Positions 1 to 6,413 of a stretch of DNA of 8,464 nt are shown piece after piece. The notes below the pieces were generated by a model. The model had not been told where the DNA came from. It saw only the letters and a list, made by a program, of their open reading frames with translations, and ran no database searches. Both the position numbers and the translations under genes were made by a program. Source of the DNA: CAZDQL01 sp964507325 (GTDB lineage Bacteria > Planctomycetota > UBA1135 > GCA-002686595); NCBI GenBank assembly GCA_964507325.1, contig CAZDQL010000160.1, positions 1-8,464 of the forward strand, written 5' to 3'. Numbering within the stretch: position 1 is the stretch's first letter; each line of letters begins with the position of its first letter.

Positions 1-54
1 GCTGGCCGGTTTTGGGGTGACCCCCACTGGCCGGTTTTGAGGTGACCGGTGACA
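1..54. mobile_element. Terminal end of an IS21-like insertion sequence (partial, enters from the left)
   Basis: Two near-identical units, CTGGCCGGTTTTGGGGTGACC at about 2-22 (split: CTGGCCGGTTTT then GGGGTGACC) and CTGGCCGGTTTT-GAGGTGACC at 27-47, lie 25 bp apart. Read on the minus strand they match the pattern of the terminal repeats at 7356-7401, so this is an IS21-type end pointing outward into the Kelch gene. IS21 elements usually end in 5'-TG...CA-3', and a CA falls at 53-54, just where Kelch coding sequence begins; this boundary is inferred. The repeats carry GGTGACC where the right-hand element has GGTGTCC, so the two elements are relatives rather than copies. Whether this is the right end of a plus-strand element or the left end of a minus-strand one cannot be told from 54 bp. 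Confidence 0.72.
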
Positions 55-64
55 AGAACAAGCC

Positions 65-778
65 GTGTTCGCAGGTGGCACCACAGGGACCCCTCCGGTC
101 GATCGGGTAGACATCTACGATGATAGCACGGGAAACTGGAGCGTTGCCACGTTGTCCCAGCCTAGGTACTTCATGGCCGCAGCGACAATTGGCAATGCGG
201 CCATGTTCGCTGGTGGGGCCTCACCGTACACCGATGTGGTCGACATCTACGAGGGCTTCCCCGACTGCAACAGCAACGGAATCCCAGACGACATCGATAT
301 CGCAACAGGGAACAGCAAGGACTGCAACACCAACGGCATTCCGGACGAATGCGAGGGCACCGGCAACTACTGCACTGCCAAGGTGAACTCCCAGGGCTGT
401 ACGCCGGCTATCGACTACTCGGGGTGTCCCAATCTCTCGGATCCCGACGACTTCAACATCACCGCGAGCAACGTGCTCAACAACAAGTACGGCATCATGA
501 TCTGGAGCAACGCACCCAACAACCTGCCCTTCATGGGCGGCGTCTTGTGTGTCGCCCCGCCAATCACAAGGACCCCGGTCCAGGGATCCGGCGGCAGCTC
601 ACCGCCTACCGATTGCTCTGGCACCTACTCCTTCCACTTCTCTCAGGCCTACATGGCCAGCAAGCTGATACCCGCCGGCACGCAACTATACGCGCAGTAC
701 TGGAGCAGGGATCCGGGATTTGCGCCGCCGGAGAACGTTGGCTTGACGGACGGGCTCGAGTACTTAGTTGGACCCTAG
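65..778 (+). CDS. Kelch-repeat / calcium-loop secreted protein, 5'-truncated by an IS end
   Basis: The product begins inside a Kelch propeller: the blade signature AGG...VDIYD.STG.WS...L..PR runs over residues 3-40 and a second AMFAGG...VDIY over 46-62. Two thrombospondin-type-3-like calcium loops follow, DCNSNGIPDD at 67-76 and DCNTNGIPDE at 86-95. The C-terminal domain (about 101-237) has cysteines at 103, 112, 121, 162 and 184 and conserved-looking stretches such as CSGTYSFHFS and QYWSRDPGFAPP. I know this architecture from large exported proteins of Planctomycetota-like bacteria; the function is unknown. There is no signal peptide. The nominal GTG start at 65 is artificial: the frame stays open back to 53, where it meets the IS end and a stop at 50-52. 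A full gene would have several more blades upstream. The FG-GAP gene follows 25 bp downstream, so the two probably formed an operon. It is likely a remnant and not expressed as a complete protein. Confidence 0.8.
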   Translation: MFAGGTTGTPPVDRVDIYDDSTGNWSVATLSQPRYFMAAATIGNAAMFAGGASPYTDVVDIYEGFPDCNSNGIPDDIDIATGNSKDCNTNGIPDECEGTGNYCTAKVNSQGCTPAIDYSGCPNLSDPDDFNITASNVLNNKYGIMIWSNAPNNLPFMGGVLCVAPPITRTPVQGSGGSSPPTDCSGTYSFHFSQAYMASKLIPAGTQLYAQYWSRDPGFAPPENVGLTDGLEYLVGP

Positions 779-803
779 GACGACACGATTGGAGGAACCC
801 AGA

Positions 804-1547
804 ATGCGGATTGCGAAGCTGCATCGCGCCCCCTCAGGTGTTACTAGCACATCACTCCTCGCCGGGACTCTCTGTCTTCTTGCTCAGAGCGTCCTCGCAC
901 AGTCCGTCTGCCTGAAGTCAAAAGCGAGCCACTCCACAGGCAGCAATCCTCACTGGGTTGCAGTTGATGACTTGGACGGCAACGGATCGCCAGACCTAGT
1001 GGTCGCCAACTCCCAGTCGAACAACGTCTCAGTCCTCTTGGGCATCGGGTCGGGAGCGTTCGGGGCAGCTTCGTACTACGCCGCCGGCACTGGGCCCAAC
1101 TATGTCGCGACCGGTGACGTTGATGGAGATGGCTTCATAGATGTGGTGACAGCTGACCAGCATTCTAACACCGTGTCCGTTTTGCTCGGCAACGGTGCCG
1201 GGGGTCTGACCCTCTCAGCGAGCTTGGCTGCTGGTTCCCAACCATACTCGGTGGCCATTTGCAGCCTGAACGGTGATCAGCATGCCGACCTAGTCTCTGT
1301 CAACTTCGGATCCGGGAATGCCTCAGTATTCCTGGGACTTGGCGGTGGCGGCTTCGCGAGTCCGGCCAGCTTCTCGACCGGTAGCAAGCCCAACGGCCTG
1401 ATTGTTGGCGACTTCACGCGCGATGGTCTTCCGGACATTGCTACTGCCAACCGAGATCTGGATACCATAGCCGTACTGGGTGGTGACGGTTCTGGTGGCT
1501 TCGCCGCTCCGCTCTCGATCCAGGTCAATCAGTTTCCGGAACGGTGA
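804..1547 (+). CDS. Exported FG-GAP/VCBS repeat beta-propeller protein, 3'-truncated
   Basis: The start is ATG 804, not the upstream in-frame GTG-type codon at 768: GGAGG at 791-795 is spaced 8 bases from it, and it yields a clear signal peptide with basic n-region MRIAKLHR, a hydrophobic core, and a likely cut after VLA (residue 32). The mature part has four blades with a strict 49-residue period, at residues 52, 101, 150 and 199. Each carries a [V/L]xxxD[L/V/F]xxDGxxD[L/V/I]-like calcium loop (VAVDDLDGNGSPDLV, VATGDVDGDGFIDVV, then a degenerate LNGDQHADLV, then VGDFTRDGLPDIA). Propellers of this type usually need about seven blades, but the frame stops at residue 247, the last residue before blade five. 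The DNA there runs into an unrelated aminotransferase gene, so the gene is cut rather than naturally short. Codon use is less GC-rich than in the genes that follow. Role: presumed surface or extracellular protein of unknown ligand. Confidence 0.82.
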   Translation: MRIAKLHRAPSGVTSTSLLAGTLCLLAQSVLAQSVCLKSKASHSTGSNPHWVAVDDLDGNGSPDLVVANSQSNNVSVLLGIGSGAFGAASYYAAGTGPNYVATGDVDGDGFIDVVTADQHSNTVSVLLGNGAGGLTLSASLAAGSQPYSVAICSLNGDQHADLVSVNFGSGNASVFLGLGGGGFASPASFSTGSKPNGLIVGDFTRDGLPDIATANRDLDTIAVLGGDGSGGFAAPLSIQVNQFPER

Positions 1548-2059
1548 GCAAGGCCCTCTTCCCCGGGGTCCGGGTCGGGTGGGTGGCCGCCGAGCGGGCC
1601 ACCGTCGACCGCATCGGCGCGCTCAAGCGCTTCAGCGACCTGTCCTCGGGCATCCTGCTGCAGGCCGCCCTGGCCGACTTCATCGAGCGCGGCGAGTACG
1701 ACCGCCACCTGGTCCGGGTGCGCGCCTCCCTCGTCCGCAAGCACACCGCGGTCCGCGAGGCGCTGCAGCGGCACCTGTCGGACTTCGCCACCTGGACCGA
1801 GCCCGATGGAGGCTGGACCCTGTGGGTGCAGTTCCCCGAGCGCGTCGACAGCCGGAGCCTGGCGCGCGAGGCGCGCGAGGCGGGCGTGCAGGTGGCTCCC
1901 GGCTTCGTCTTCGACCCCGACGGCTCCCGCTCGAGCGGCATCCGGCTGGCACTGCCCCGGGCCGACGAGGAGGAGATCGGGCGGGGGATCGAGATCGTGG
2001 CGCGCGTGGCGCGCCGTCTGGCGGAGCGGCGCACCGCTCCCAGTTCCGTCTTTCTCTAG
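1544..2059 (+). CDS. C-terminal fragment of a MocR/PdxR-like PLP-dependent aminotransferase-domain protein
   Basis: The open frame carries the last third of a fold-type I aminotransferase domain. Native similarity starts about two codons upstream of the nominal GTG, reading SGTVSKALFPGVRVGW, the family motif around the Schiff-base lysine (K3, codon 1550-1552). Further family marks are EYDRHLVRVR (50-59), GGWTLWVQFP (89-98), GVQVAPGFVF (114-123) and the RLALP segment (134-138). MocR regulators are about 450-500 residues, with an N-terminal GntR winged helix and the aminotransferase body; all of that is missing here. The fragment ends 16 bp before pdxS in the same direction. PdxR, a MocR member, commonly neighbours and controls pdxST, so this is probably its remnant, although an ordinary aminotransferase cannot be excluded. 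The 5' end is fused to the FG-GAP gene at 1536-1547. GC3 is very high, unlike upstream. It is non-functional as it stands. Confidence 0.75.
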   Translation: MSKALFPGVRVGWVAAERATVDRIGALKRFSDLSSGILLQAALADFIERGEYDRHLVRVRASLVRKHTAVREALQRHLSDFATWTEPDGGWTLWVQFPERVDSRSLAREAREAGVQVAPGFVFDPDGSRSSGIRLALPRADEEEIGRGIEIVARVARRLAERRTAPSSVFL

Positions 2060-2075
2060 ATAATCGGGCATCGCC

Positions 2076-2891
2076 ATGAGCAACCAGGAAATCCAGCGGG
2101 ACGTCCCCGGCTTCACCCCCGAGGAGGTCCAGACCAAGATCGGCTTCTGCGAGCAGCTGCGCGGCGGGGTGATCATGGACGTCACCAACGCCGAGCAGGC
2201 GCGCATCGCCGAGGACTCCGGCGCCGCCGCGGTGATGGCCCTCGAGCGCGTGCCGTCCGACATCCGCCGCGACGGCGGCGTGGCCCGCATGGCCAGCATC
2301 GAGAAGATCCGCGAGATCCAGGAGGTCTCCTCGATCCCGGTCATGGCCAAGGTCCGCATCGGCCACTTCGTCGAGGCCCAGGTGCTGCAGGCGCTGGAGG
2401 TCGACTGCATCGACGAGTCCGAGGTCCTCACGCCCGCCGACGGGGCCCATCACGTGTGGAAGCGGGAGTTCCCCATCCCCTTCGTGTGCGGCTGCCGCGA
2501 CCTGGGCGAGGCCCTGCGCCGAATCAACGAGGGCGCGGCCATGATCCGCACCAAGGGCGAGGCGGGCACCGGCAACGTGGTGGAGGCGGTGCGCCACATG
2601 CGCGCCGTGACCTCGGCCATCGAGGCCCTCCAGGGCGCCAACCTCGATCGTCTCCAGGAGCGGGCCCAGGAGTGGCGCGTGCCCCTCGAGCTGGTCCAGT
2701 GGGTGGCCGAGCACCAGCGGATGCCGGTGCCCAACTTCTCGGCCGGCGGCATGGCCACCCCCGCCGACGCGGCCCTGATGATGCAGCTCGGGGCGGAGGC
2801 GGTCTTCGTGGGCAGCGGCATCTTCAAGAGCGAGGACCCCGTGGCCCGCGCCCGCGCCATCGTGGGCCGCCCGGCACGTGGGCCGGAGTGA
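2076..2891 (+). CDS. pdxS: Pyridoxal 5'-phosphate synthase subunit PdxS, C-terminal tail replaced
   Basis: PdxS condenses ribose 5-phosphate, glyceraldehyde 3-phosphate and ammonia (from the PdxT glutaminase) into PLP in the DXP-independent vitamin B6 pathway, as a cytosolic (beta/alpha)8 dodecamer. The sequence is unmistakable: GGVIMDVTNAEQA (30-42, with D35), PVMAKVRIGH (88-97, first catalytic lysine K92), DESEVLTPAD (113-122), MIRTKGEAGTG (156-166, second catalytic lysine K160), FSAGGMATPADAA (221-233) and FVGSGIFKS (244-252, phosphate binding). Similarity ends after ARAIV (263); the last residues GRPARGPE do not fit the family, which continues as EATTHY-like sequence for about 28 more residues (typical length about 293, here 271). 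The C-terminal tail helps subunit contacts, so activity is doubtful. The ribosome site before ATG 2076 is weak. The upstream neighbour is a PdxR-like fragment, and no pdxT is present. GC3 is extremely high. Confidence 0.93.
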   Translation: MSNQEIQRDVPGFTPEEVQTKIGFCEQLRGGVIMDVTNAEQARIAEDSGAAAVMALERVPSDIRRDGGVARMASIEKIREIQEVSSIPVMAKVRIGHFVEAQVLQALEVDCIDESEVLTPADGAHHVWKREFPIPFVCGCRDLGEALRRINEGAAMIRTKGEAGTGNVVEAVRHMRAVTSAIEALQGANLDRLQERAQEWRVPLELVQWVAEHQRMPVPNFSAGGMATPADAALMMQLGAEAVFVGSGIFKSEDPVARARAIVGRPARGPE

Positions 2892-3129
2892 CGGCCGGAT
2901 GAGCACCTCCGGGGATGCGCGAGGGAGTCCCGGAGGGGGAGCTGGCCAGTGTGTCCAGGAACAGGATCTCGACGAGGGCGGCTCGGTGGTGGACGGCTCC
3001 CGCCCCGAGAAGGTGCGTCAGCGCGACGACGCCGAGGAGGAGCCCGCCCGCGAGAACCCACACCGCGGCGACGACCTCGAAGCTCCTCCGGGAGAGCGCC
3101 CTGGAATCACCTCTGCCCATGGGGTGCAT
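2824..3129 (-). CDS. Small membrane protein downstream of nosL-like gene, truncated at its 3' side
   Basis: I do not recognise the family. The frame starts at ATG 3129 (or the second ATG at 3120) and overlaps the end of the NosL-like gene by 23 (or 14) bases, the geometry of translational coupling. The first residues are polar and basic (GRGDSRALSRRSFE). A hydrophobic span, about residues 19-41 (VVAAVWVLAGGLLLGVVALT then HLL), looks membrane-embedded, and a shorter hydrophobic stretch with ILFLDTLA follows at about 50-62. From about residue 85 the frame reads the complement of pdxS, so the tail is not native; the real gene is cut near 2866. It overlaps pdxS tail to tail by 68 bp, which is unlikely for two intact genes. 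Its position after nosL suggests a role in copper or respiratory enzyme assembly, but this is inference only. Confidence 0.5.
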   Translation of the reverse strand: MHPMGRGDSRALSRRSFEVVAAVWVLAGGLLLGVVALTHLLGAGAVHHRAALVEILFLDTLASSPSGTPSRIPGGAHPAVTPAHVPGGPRWRGRGPRGPRS

Positions 3130-3625
3130 GGGGTGCCGCCTTCCTACCCGTCATCGCTTCCCATCCGGCATCGTCGAGCTCGTCCAGGGAGAACGTCCTC
3201 GTACCCCCGTGGCGCTCCTTGAACTTCGCCGCCACCGCGGCGTCGGCGAGAGGAACGATCATGGGGCCCATGGGACCGACGACATCCGAGCCGGCCACCC
3301 AGGTCACCCCGCCGGCGTCGACGTGCTCGCCCGAGTAGAACTCGGTGACCACGGCCCGCTTAACGGCGGTCTCTCCGGCGCCGAGGTGGACGTCGGGGTG
3401 GAGCCAGGATCTCAACATGCAGCCCGGTCCGCAGCAGTAGAACGTCCGCCCGTCGCCGAGCTCGATCGCCGAGACCATCTTCCTGTCCTCCGTGGTCATG
3501 GCGCAGACCGGGCATCGATCTTCATCGCCCGGGTGCATGCCGCCGGCCGCGTCGAGTCCCACGGCGGCCGGGGTCGGGCCTCTTCCCGCGGCCGATGGAT
3601 CGACTCCGCAGCTCGTGGCGAGCAC
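3107..3625 (-). CDS. NosL-family copper-binding lipoprotein
   Basis: NosL proteins are periplasmic lipoproteins that bind Cu(I) and supply copper to nitrous oxide reductase or other cuproenzymes. The product has the family's CPVCAM motif (C38, C41, M43), a second cysteine cluster FYCCGPGCM (62-70), the EFYSGEHVDA segment, VAGSDVVGPMGP (110-121), and the ERHGGTRTFSLDEL end (137-150). The nominal GTG start at 3625 gives only MLATSC before the presumed lipidated cysteine, too short for export. In-frame codons upstream encode FRIPSRVFPVLCIAVLATSC, an excellent lipoprotein signal, but no ATG, GTG or TTG lies in that frame back to the stop at 3746-3748. The start is therefore ATC 3670 behind AAGGGGGG, or a one-base error in the G6 run hides ATG 3710. 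The gene is divergent from the TauE/SafE gene; no nosZ is present here. Confidence 0.85.
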   Translation of the reverse strand: MLATSCGVDPSAAGRGPTPAAVGLDAAGGMHPGDEDRCPVCAMTTEDRKMVSAIELGDGRTFYCCGPGCMLRSWLHPDVHLGAGETAVKRAVVTEFYSGEHVDAGGVTWVAGSDVVGPMGPMIVPLADAAVAAKFKERHGGTRTFSLDELDDAGWEAMTGRKAAPHAPHGQR

Positions 3626-3766
3626 TGCGATGCAGAGGACGGGAAAGACTCGGGATGGAATGCGGAAGATGGCGCCCCCCTTGTGATGATCGACGGGATG
3701 GCCGTAGCATAATCCCCGGCGAGGAGTATTGCCATCGGTGGGACCTCACGCCGCGGACAGCGACGC

Positions 3767-4432
3767 ATGGACACGTCCCTCGCACACATCGACCTCATCT
3801 CCCTGGCCCTGCTCGGTCTCCTCGGCACCGGCCACTGCCTCGGGATGTGCGGACCGCTCATCATCGCGTTCCCCTCCCGCGTCGGGACCATCACGGCCCA
3901 TCTCTGGTATCACCTGGGGCGCGTCGGCACGTATACCTTCGTCGGGGTCGTCATGGGTACCGTCGGCAGCCTGGTCGAGCTCGGGGGCCTCGCCCGGCTC
4001 CAGGTCGCCCTCGCCGCGCTCGCGGCCGTCTTCCTGCTCCTGTTCGGGCTGGACCGCATCGGCCTCATCAAGGAACCCGGGGTGCTCCGCGTGGCGAACC
4101 CGGCCAGGATTCCCGGCTACGGAGCGGTCCGCCGGGCATCGACCGGCAAGCGTCCCGTCCACATGCTCCCCGTGGGGCTCGTCATGGGCCTGCTCCCGTG
4201 CGGTCTCTCCTTTGCCGCCTTCGCGAGGGCCTTGCCCTCAGGTGGGCCGCTGGAGGGGGGAGTGCTGCTGGTCTCATTCGGCGCGGGGACGCTCCCGGGG
4301 CTGCTGCTCCTGGGGACGGCGGCTTCGCGCCTCATGCACCGGTACCGGGCCCTGTCCGAGATCCTCGCCGGCGTGTTGATGATCGCCATGGCGGTCGACC
4401 TCGGCGCGGACGTTCTGCAAGCGATCGTGTGA
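3767..4432 (+). CDS. Sulfite exporter TauE/SafE (DsbD/UreH-like) family membrane protein
   Basis: This is a polytopic inner-membrane protein of 221 residues with about six hydrophobic segments arranged as two halves. The first half opens with LLGLLGTGHCLGMCGPLI (16-33), where C24 and C28 flank a GxGHCxGMCGP motif. The second half opens with GLVMGLLPCGLSFAAFAR (137-154), with C145. These paired cysteine/glycine motifs mark the TauE/SafE-DsbD-like transporter group; members of this length are often found in cbb3-oxidase (cco) and copper-homeostasis loci, where a copper or thiol-transport role is suspected. The annotated name 'sulfite exporter' is inherited and should not be taken literally. The divergent NosL-like gene, about 100 bp away between proposed starts, supports a copper function. 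ATG 3767 places the first transmembrane segment correctly; the ribosome site is weak. The gene seems complete and ends before a hairpin at 4557-4592. Confidence 0.85.
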   Translation: MDTSLAHIDLISLALLGLLGTGHCLGMCGPLIIAFPSRVGTITAHLWYHLGRVGTYTFVGVVMGTVGSLVELGGLARLQVALAALAAVFLLLFGLDRIGLIKEPGVLRVANPARIPGYGAVRRASTGKRPVHMLPVGLVMGLLPCGLSFAAFARALPSGGPLEGGVLLVSFGAGTLPGLLLLGTAASRLMHRYRALSEILAGVLMIAMAVDLGADVLQAIV

Positions 4433-4556
4433 CCGCTACTCCAGGACCCCCCGCCCAACCGCTCACGGCGCTGGACCTCGCCACCGGCGGTACAAGGCGT
4501 GCCATCGATCAGCTCGTTCCCGGCCGAGGACCCATACTCCCCAGTCCCTGCACGGA

Positions 4557-4592
4557 GCCGGATCGGCGTCTCCCAATAGAGGCCGATCCGGC
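4557..4592. terminator. Strong hairpin between convergent genes, possible bidirectional terminator
   Basis: An 11-bp perfect inverted repeat has arms GCCGGATCGGC (4557-4567) and GCCGATCCGGC (4582-4592). After one G-G mismatch the stem continues for three more pairs (TCT 4569-4571 with AGA 4578-4580) around a six-base loop. It lies between the ends of the plus-strand TauE/SafE gene (4432) and the minus-strand FG-GAP gene (4620), the expected place for a shared terminator. Neither side has a T-tract, so intrinsic termination is not assured; it may instead stabilise 3' ends. Confidence 0.55.
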
Positions 4593-4619
4593 GCGCGCTG
4601 ATGGTCGGGTATCGGAGGG

Positions 4620-6413
4620 TCAGGGAACCACCACGACCTCCGCGATGTCATTCGGGTCCGTGGCCGAGTGCGTGTTCAGGGGGCCGAAGTTCACGATGGC
4701 GTAGCCAGCATACATGCGATCACCGGAGTTCAGCGGATTCATCGGCGCGACCGCGATCCTGCTGATCTGGGTGCGCGATGTGGCATTGATGCGCCCCAGG
4801 TTCGCATCGAAGATGGAGAAGGGATAGGCCAGGCTCGTTTGGAAGATATCGCAATATGGGCTGATCATGAGCACCGACTGGTCCATCAGCTCGTAGCCTT
4901 CGGACGGATCGGTGACCTTCTCCAAGCTGGCCAGCATGTAGTATCGGGAGGTGCCATCGAGAAGCGTGCCCGGGGGCCGGATGTAGAACGAGACAGTGCC
5001 TCCCCGGGTGACCGAGATCTCGTTGTTCAGGGTCGACAGGGTTGCGGCGGGATCGCCGGGGGAGGTCACGGTGACCGTGTCATTGGCCGGATCGCCGGCC
5101 AAGACGTCCATCCAGCCGTCGTTGTTGACGTCGCCGATGGCCAGGCTGGCGTAGTAGTTCACCGGTAGGTTCTGGGCCCCGAAGGTGACGGGGTAGTTCT
5201 GGGCGTACCTCGTATCGCCGTTGGAGACCCAGTGGACCGCATCGCGCGAGCGCGAGATCAGATCGGGGCGGCCGTCGCCGTTGACGTCGCCGCCGACTCC
5301 CAGCACCTTGCCCATGGCGTCATTGGTGTTGTCGTTGCCCTTGAAGATCGAGAGGGTTGTCCCCGTGAGAGGCGAGTGAAAGGCCGCGTAGCCTCCAGGA
5401 TGAACGGGGTTGTTATCACCATCTACCCAGTCGCCAAAGGCCAGATCGGAAGCCCCGTCCCCGTCCACGTCTCCCGGGCCGGCGAGGGCCATCGGGTCGC
5501 ATGCGGACTGGTTCACCCTGAAGTCGTCCAGCGGCGCGGTGAAGTTGAAGGGGGGGGCTACACCGTTCGATGGCAGGGTGTGGAAGCCCCGCCCGCGATT
5601 GGTGACGTCTCGGCAGGTGGAGGTGTCCTGGAACGCCGCGTGCTGATACGTAGCGGCAAAGTCACCCAGGCCGTCGCCGTTGAAGTCCCCACCCACGATC
5701 GTCCTTCCGTACTCGAAGATCCCCCAGAACCTGGCCATTCCCCCCGGGCATCGGCCCCCTATCGTCGGGCCGACTGCCATCTGGATGCGGGCGAACAGGC
5801 CGGTCGCGGCGTTGAAGGCGAAGACGTCTACGAAACCGAGGCCCGCGGTCGCCCCGACCGCGGGACCCCCCGGCGAGCTGGCGGCCCAGGCCATCTGCCC
5901 GACGTTGATGGGATGGGGCAGGACGGTGACGGAGTATCCCAGCTGCTGCCCCGTCCATTGGTTGGCCCACGAAGTCCCCGTGAAGAGGGGGATCCAGGCG
6001 GCTCCGGCAAAGGTGAAGACGTGGTGCAGCCCCGTCGCCAGGTTCGAGTTCGGGTCCAGCTCGCCCGGCGCTCCCACGACCAGCTCGTCGGCGCCGCTCG
6101 GATGGAGGTTACCGGCGGCCAACGACCAGCCGAACGAACCGTAGAGGCCCGTTGGACTGGGTGAGAGGATGGTCTGCGCGCTGCCGTTGCCCATGAACAC
6201 GTAGACGGCCCCCGCGCCTGGGAGGGCCGTGTTGTCCGCCGGCGCGCCGATGGCCACGTCCGTCAAGCCATCGCCGTCGAAATCGCCGGTCGCGATTGCC
6301 TGTCCGAAGCTGCTGTTGGCGTTCGGTAGCGGTGGAGTGTAGGGCGGGAGAGGGGTCTGGCCCCAGGCCGATGCGGCCAGGACCATGAAGAGCAGGAGGC
6401 TCGGAGTTCTCAT
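4620..6413 (-). CDS. Large exported FG-GAP repeat (integrin alpha-like) protein
   Basis: The start chosen is ATG 6413, because it begins a clear signal peptide (MRTPSLLLFMVLAASAWG then QTPLPP); the frame is open 86 codons further upstream but that stretch is arginine/proline-rich and lacks export features. The 597-residue product has calcium-binding FG-GAP loops GDFDGDG (43-49), GDFNGDG (242-248), GDVDGDG (324-330), GDVNGDG (375-381) and GDVNNDG (427-433), each followed by a D[V/L/F][A/L] strand. Blades also carry VVGAP-type ends (112-116). Residues from about 471 to 597 form a separate domain without loops, probably a beta-sandwich (SFYIRPPGTLLDGTSRYYML segment). The ribosome site is weak. 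This is an extracellular or cell-surface propeller of unknown partner, plausibly in adhesion or matrix binding. It appears complete. It is not a close copy of the 804-1547 protein: blade lengths are irregular and larger. Confidence 0.88.
   Translation of the reverse strand: MRTPSLLLFMVLAASAWGQTPLPPYTPPLPNANSSFGQAIATGDFDGDGLTDVAIGAPADNTALPGAGAVYVFMGNGSAQTILSPSPTGLYGSFGWSLAAGNLHPSGADELVVGAPGELDPNSNLATGLHHVFTFAGAAWIPLFTGTSWANQWTGQQLGYSVTVLPHPINVGQMAWAASSPGGPAVGATAGLGFVDVFAFNAATGLFARIQMAVGPTIGGRCPGGMARFWGIFEYGRTIVGGDFNGDGLGDFAATYQHAAFQDTSTCRDVTNRGRGFHTLPSNGVAPPFNFTAPLDDFRVNQSACDPMALAGPGDVDGDGASDLAFGDWVDGDNNPVHPGGYAAFHSPLTGTTLSIFKGNDNTNDAMGKVLGVGGDVNGDGRPDLISRSRDAVHWVSNGDTRYAQNYPVTFGAQNLPVNYYASLAIGDVNNDGWMDVLAGDPANDTVTVTSPGDPAATLSTLNNEISVTRGGTVSFYIRPPGTLLDGTSRYYMLASLEKVTDPSEGYELMDQSVLMISPYCDIFQTSLAYPFSIFDANLGRINATSRTQISRIAVAPMNPLNSGDRMYAGYAIVNFGPLNTHSATDPNDIAEVVVVP

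Noticed and set aside
1..52. Short CRISPR-like tandem repeat at the left edge
   Set aside because: Only two units, with a spacer of about four bases and clear match to IS21 terminal repeats.
1480..2906. Long open frames across the aminotransferase/pdxS block on other frames and the minus strand (for example 1680-2906 minus, 1529-2431 minus)
   Set aside because: They are shadows of very high-GC3 genes: Arg/Ala/Gly/His-rich, no family signature, and they overlap clear pdxS and aminotransferase motifs.
2878..3712. Plus-strand frames antisense to the NosL-like gene
   Set aside because: Composition is shadow-like and the minus-strand frame has the NosL motifs.
3680..3713. Possible FNR/NnrR-type box or promoter (TTGTGA and CATAAT) between the divergent copper genes
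   Set aside because: Half-sites do not form a proper dyad and the hexamer spacing of 22 is too long to support a call.
3595..4704. 369-residue plus-strand frame over the TauE/SafE gene
   Set aside because: Arg/Pro/Gly-rich shadow; the frame from 3767 has transmembrane segments and conserved cysteine motifs.
5232..6164. 310-residue plus-strand frame antisense to the large FG-GAP gene
   Set aside because: It is the complement of repeated calcium-loop codons and has no features of its own.
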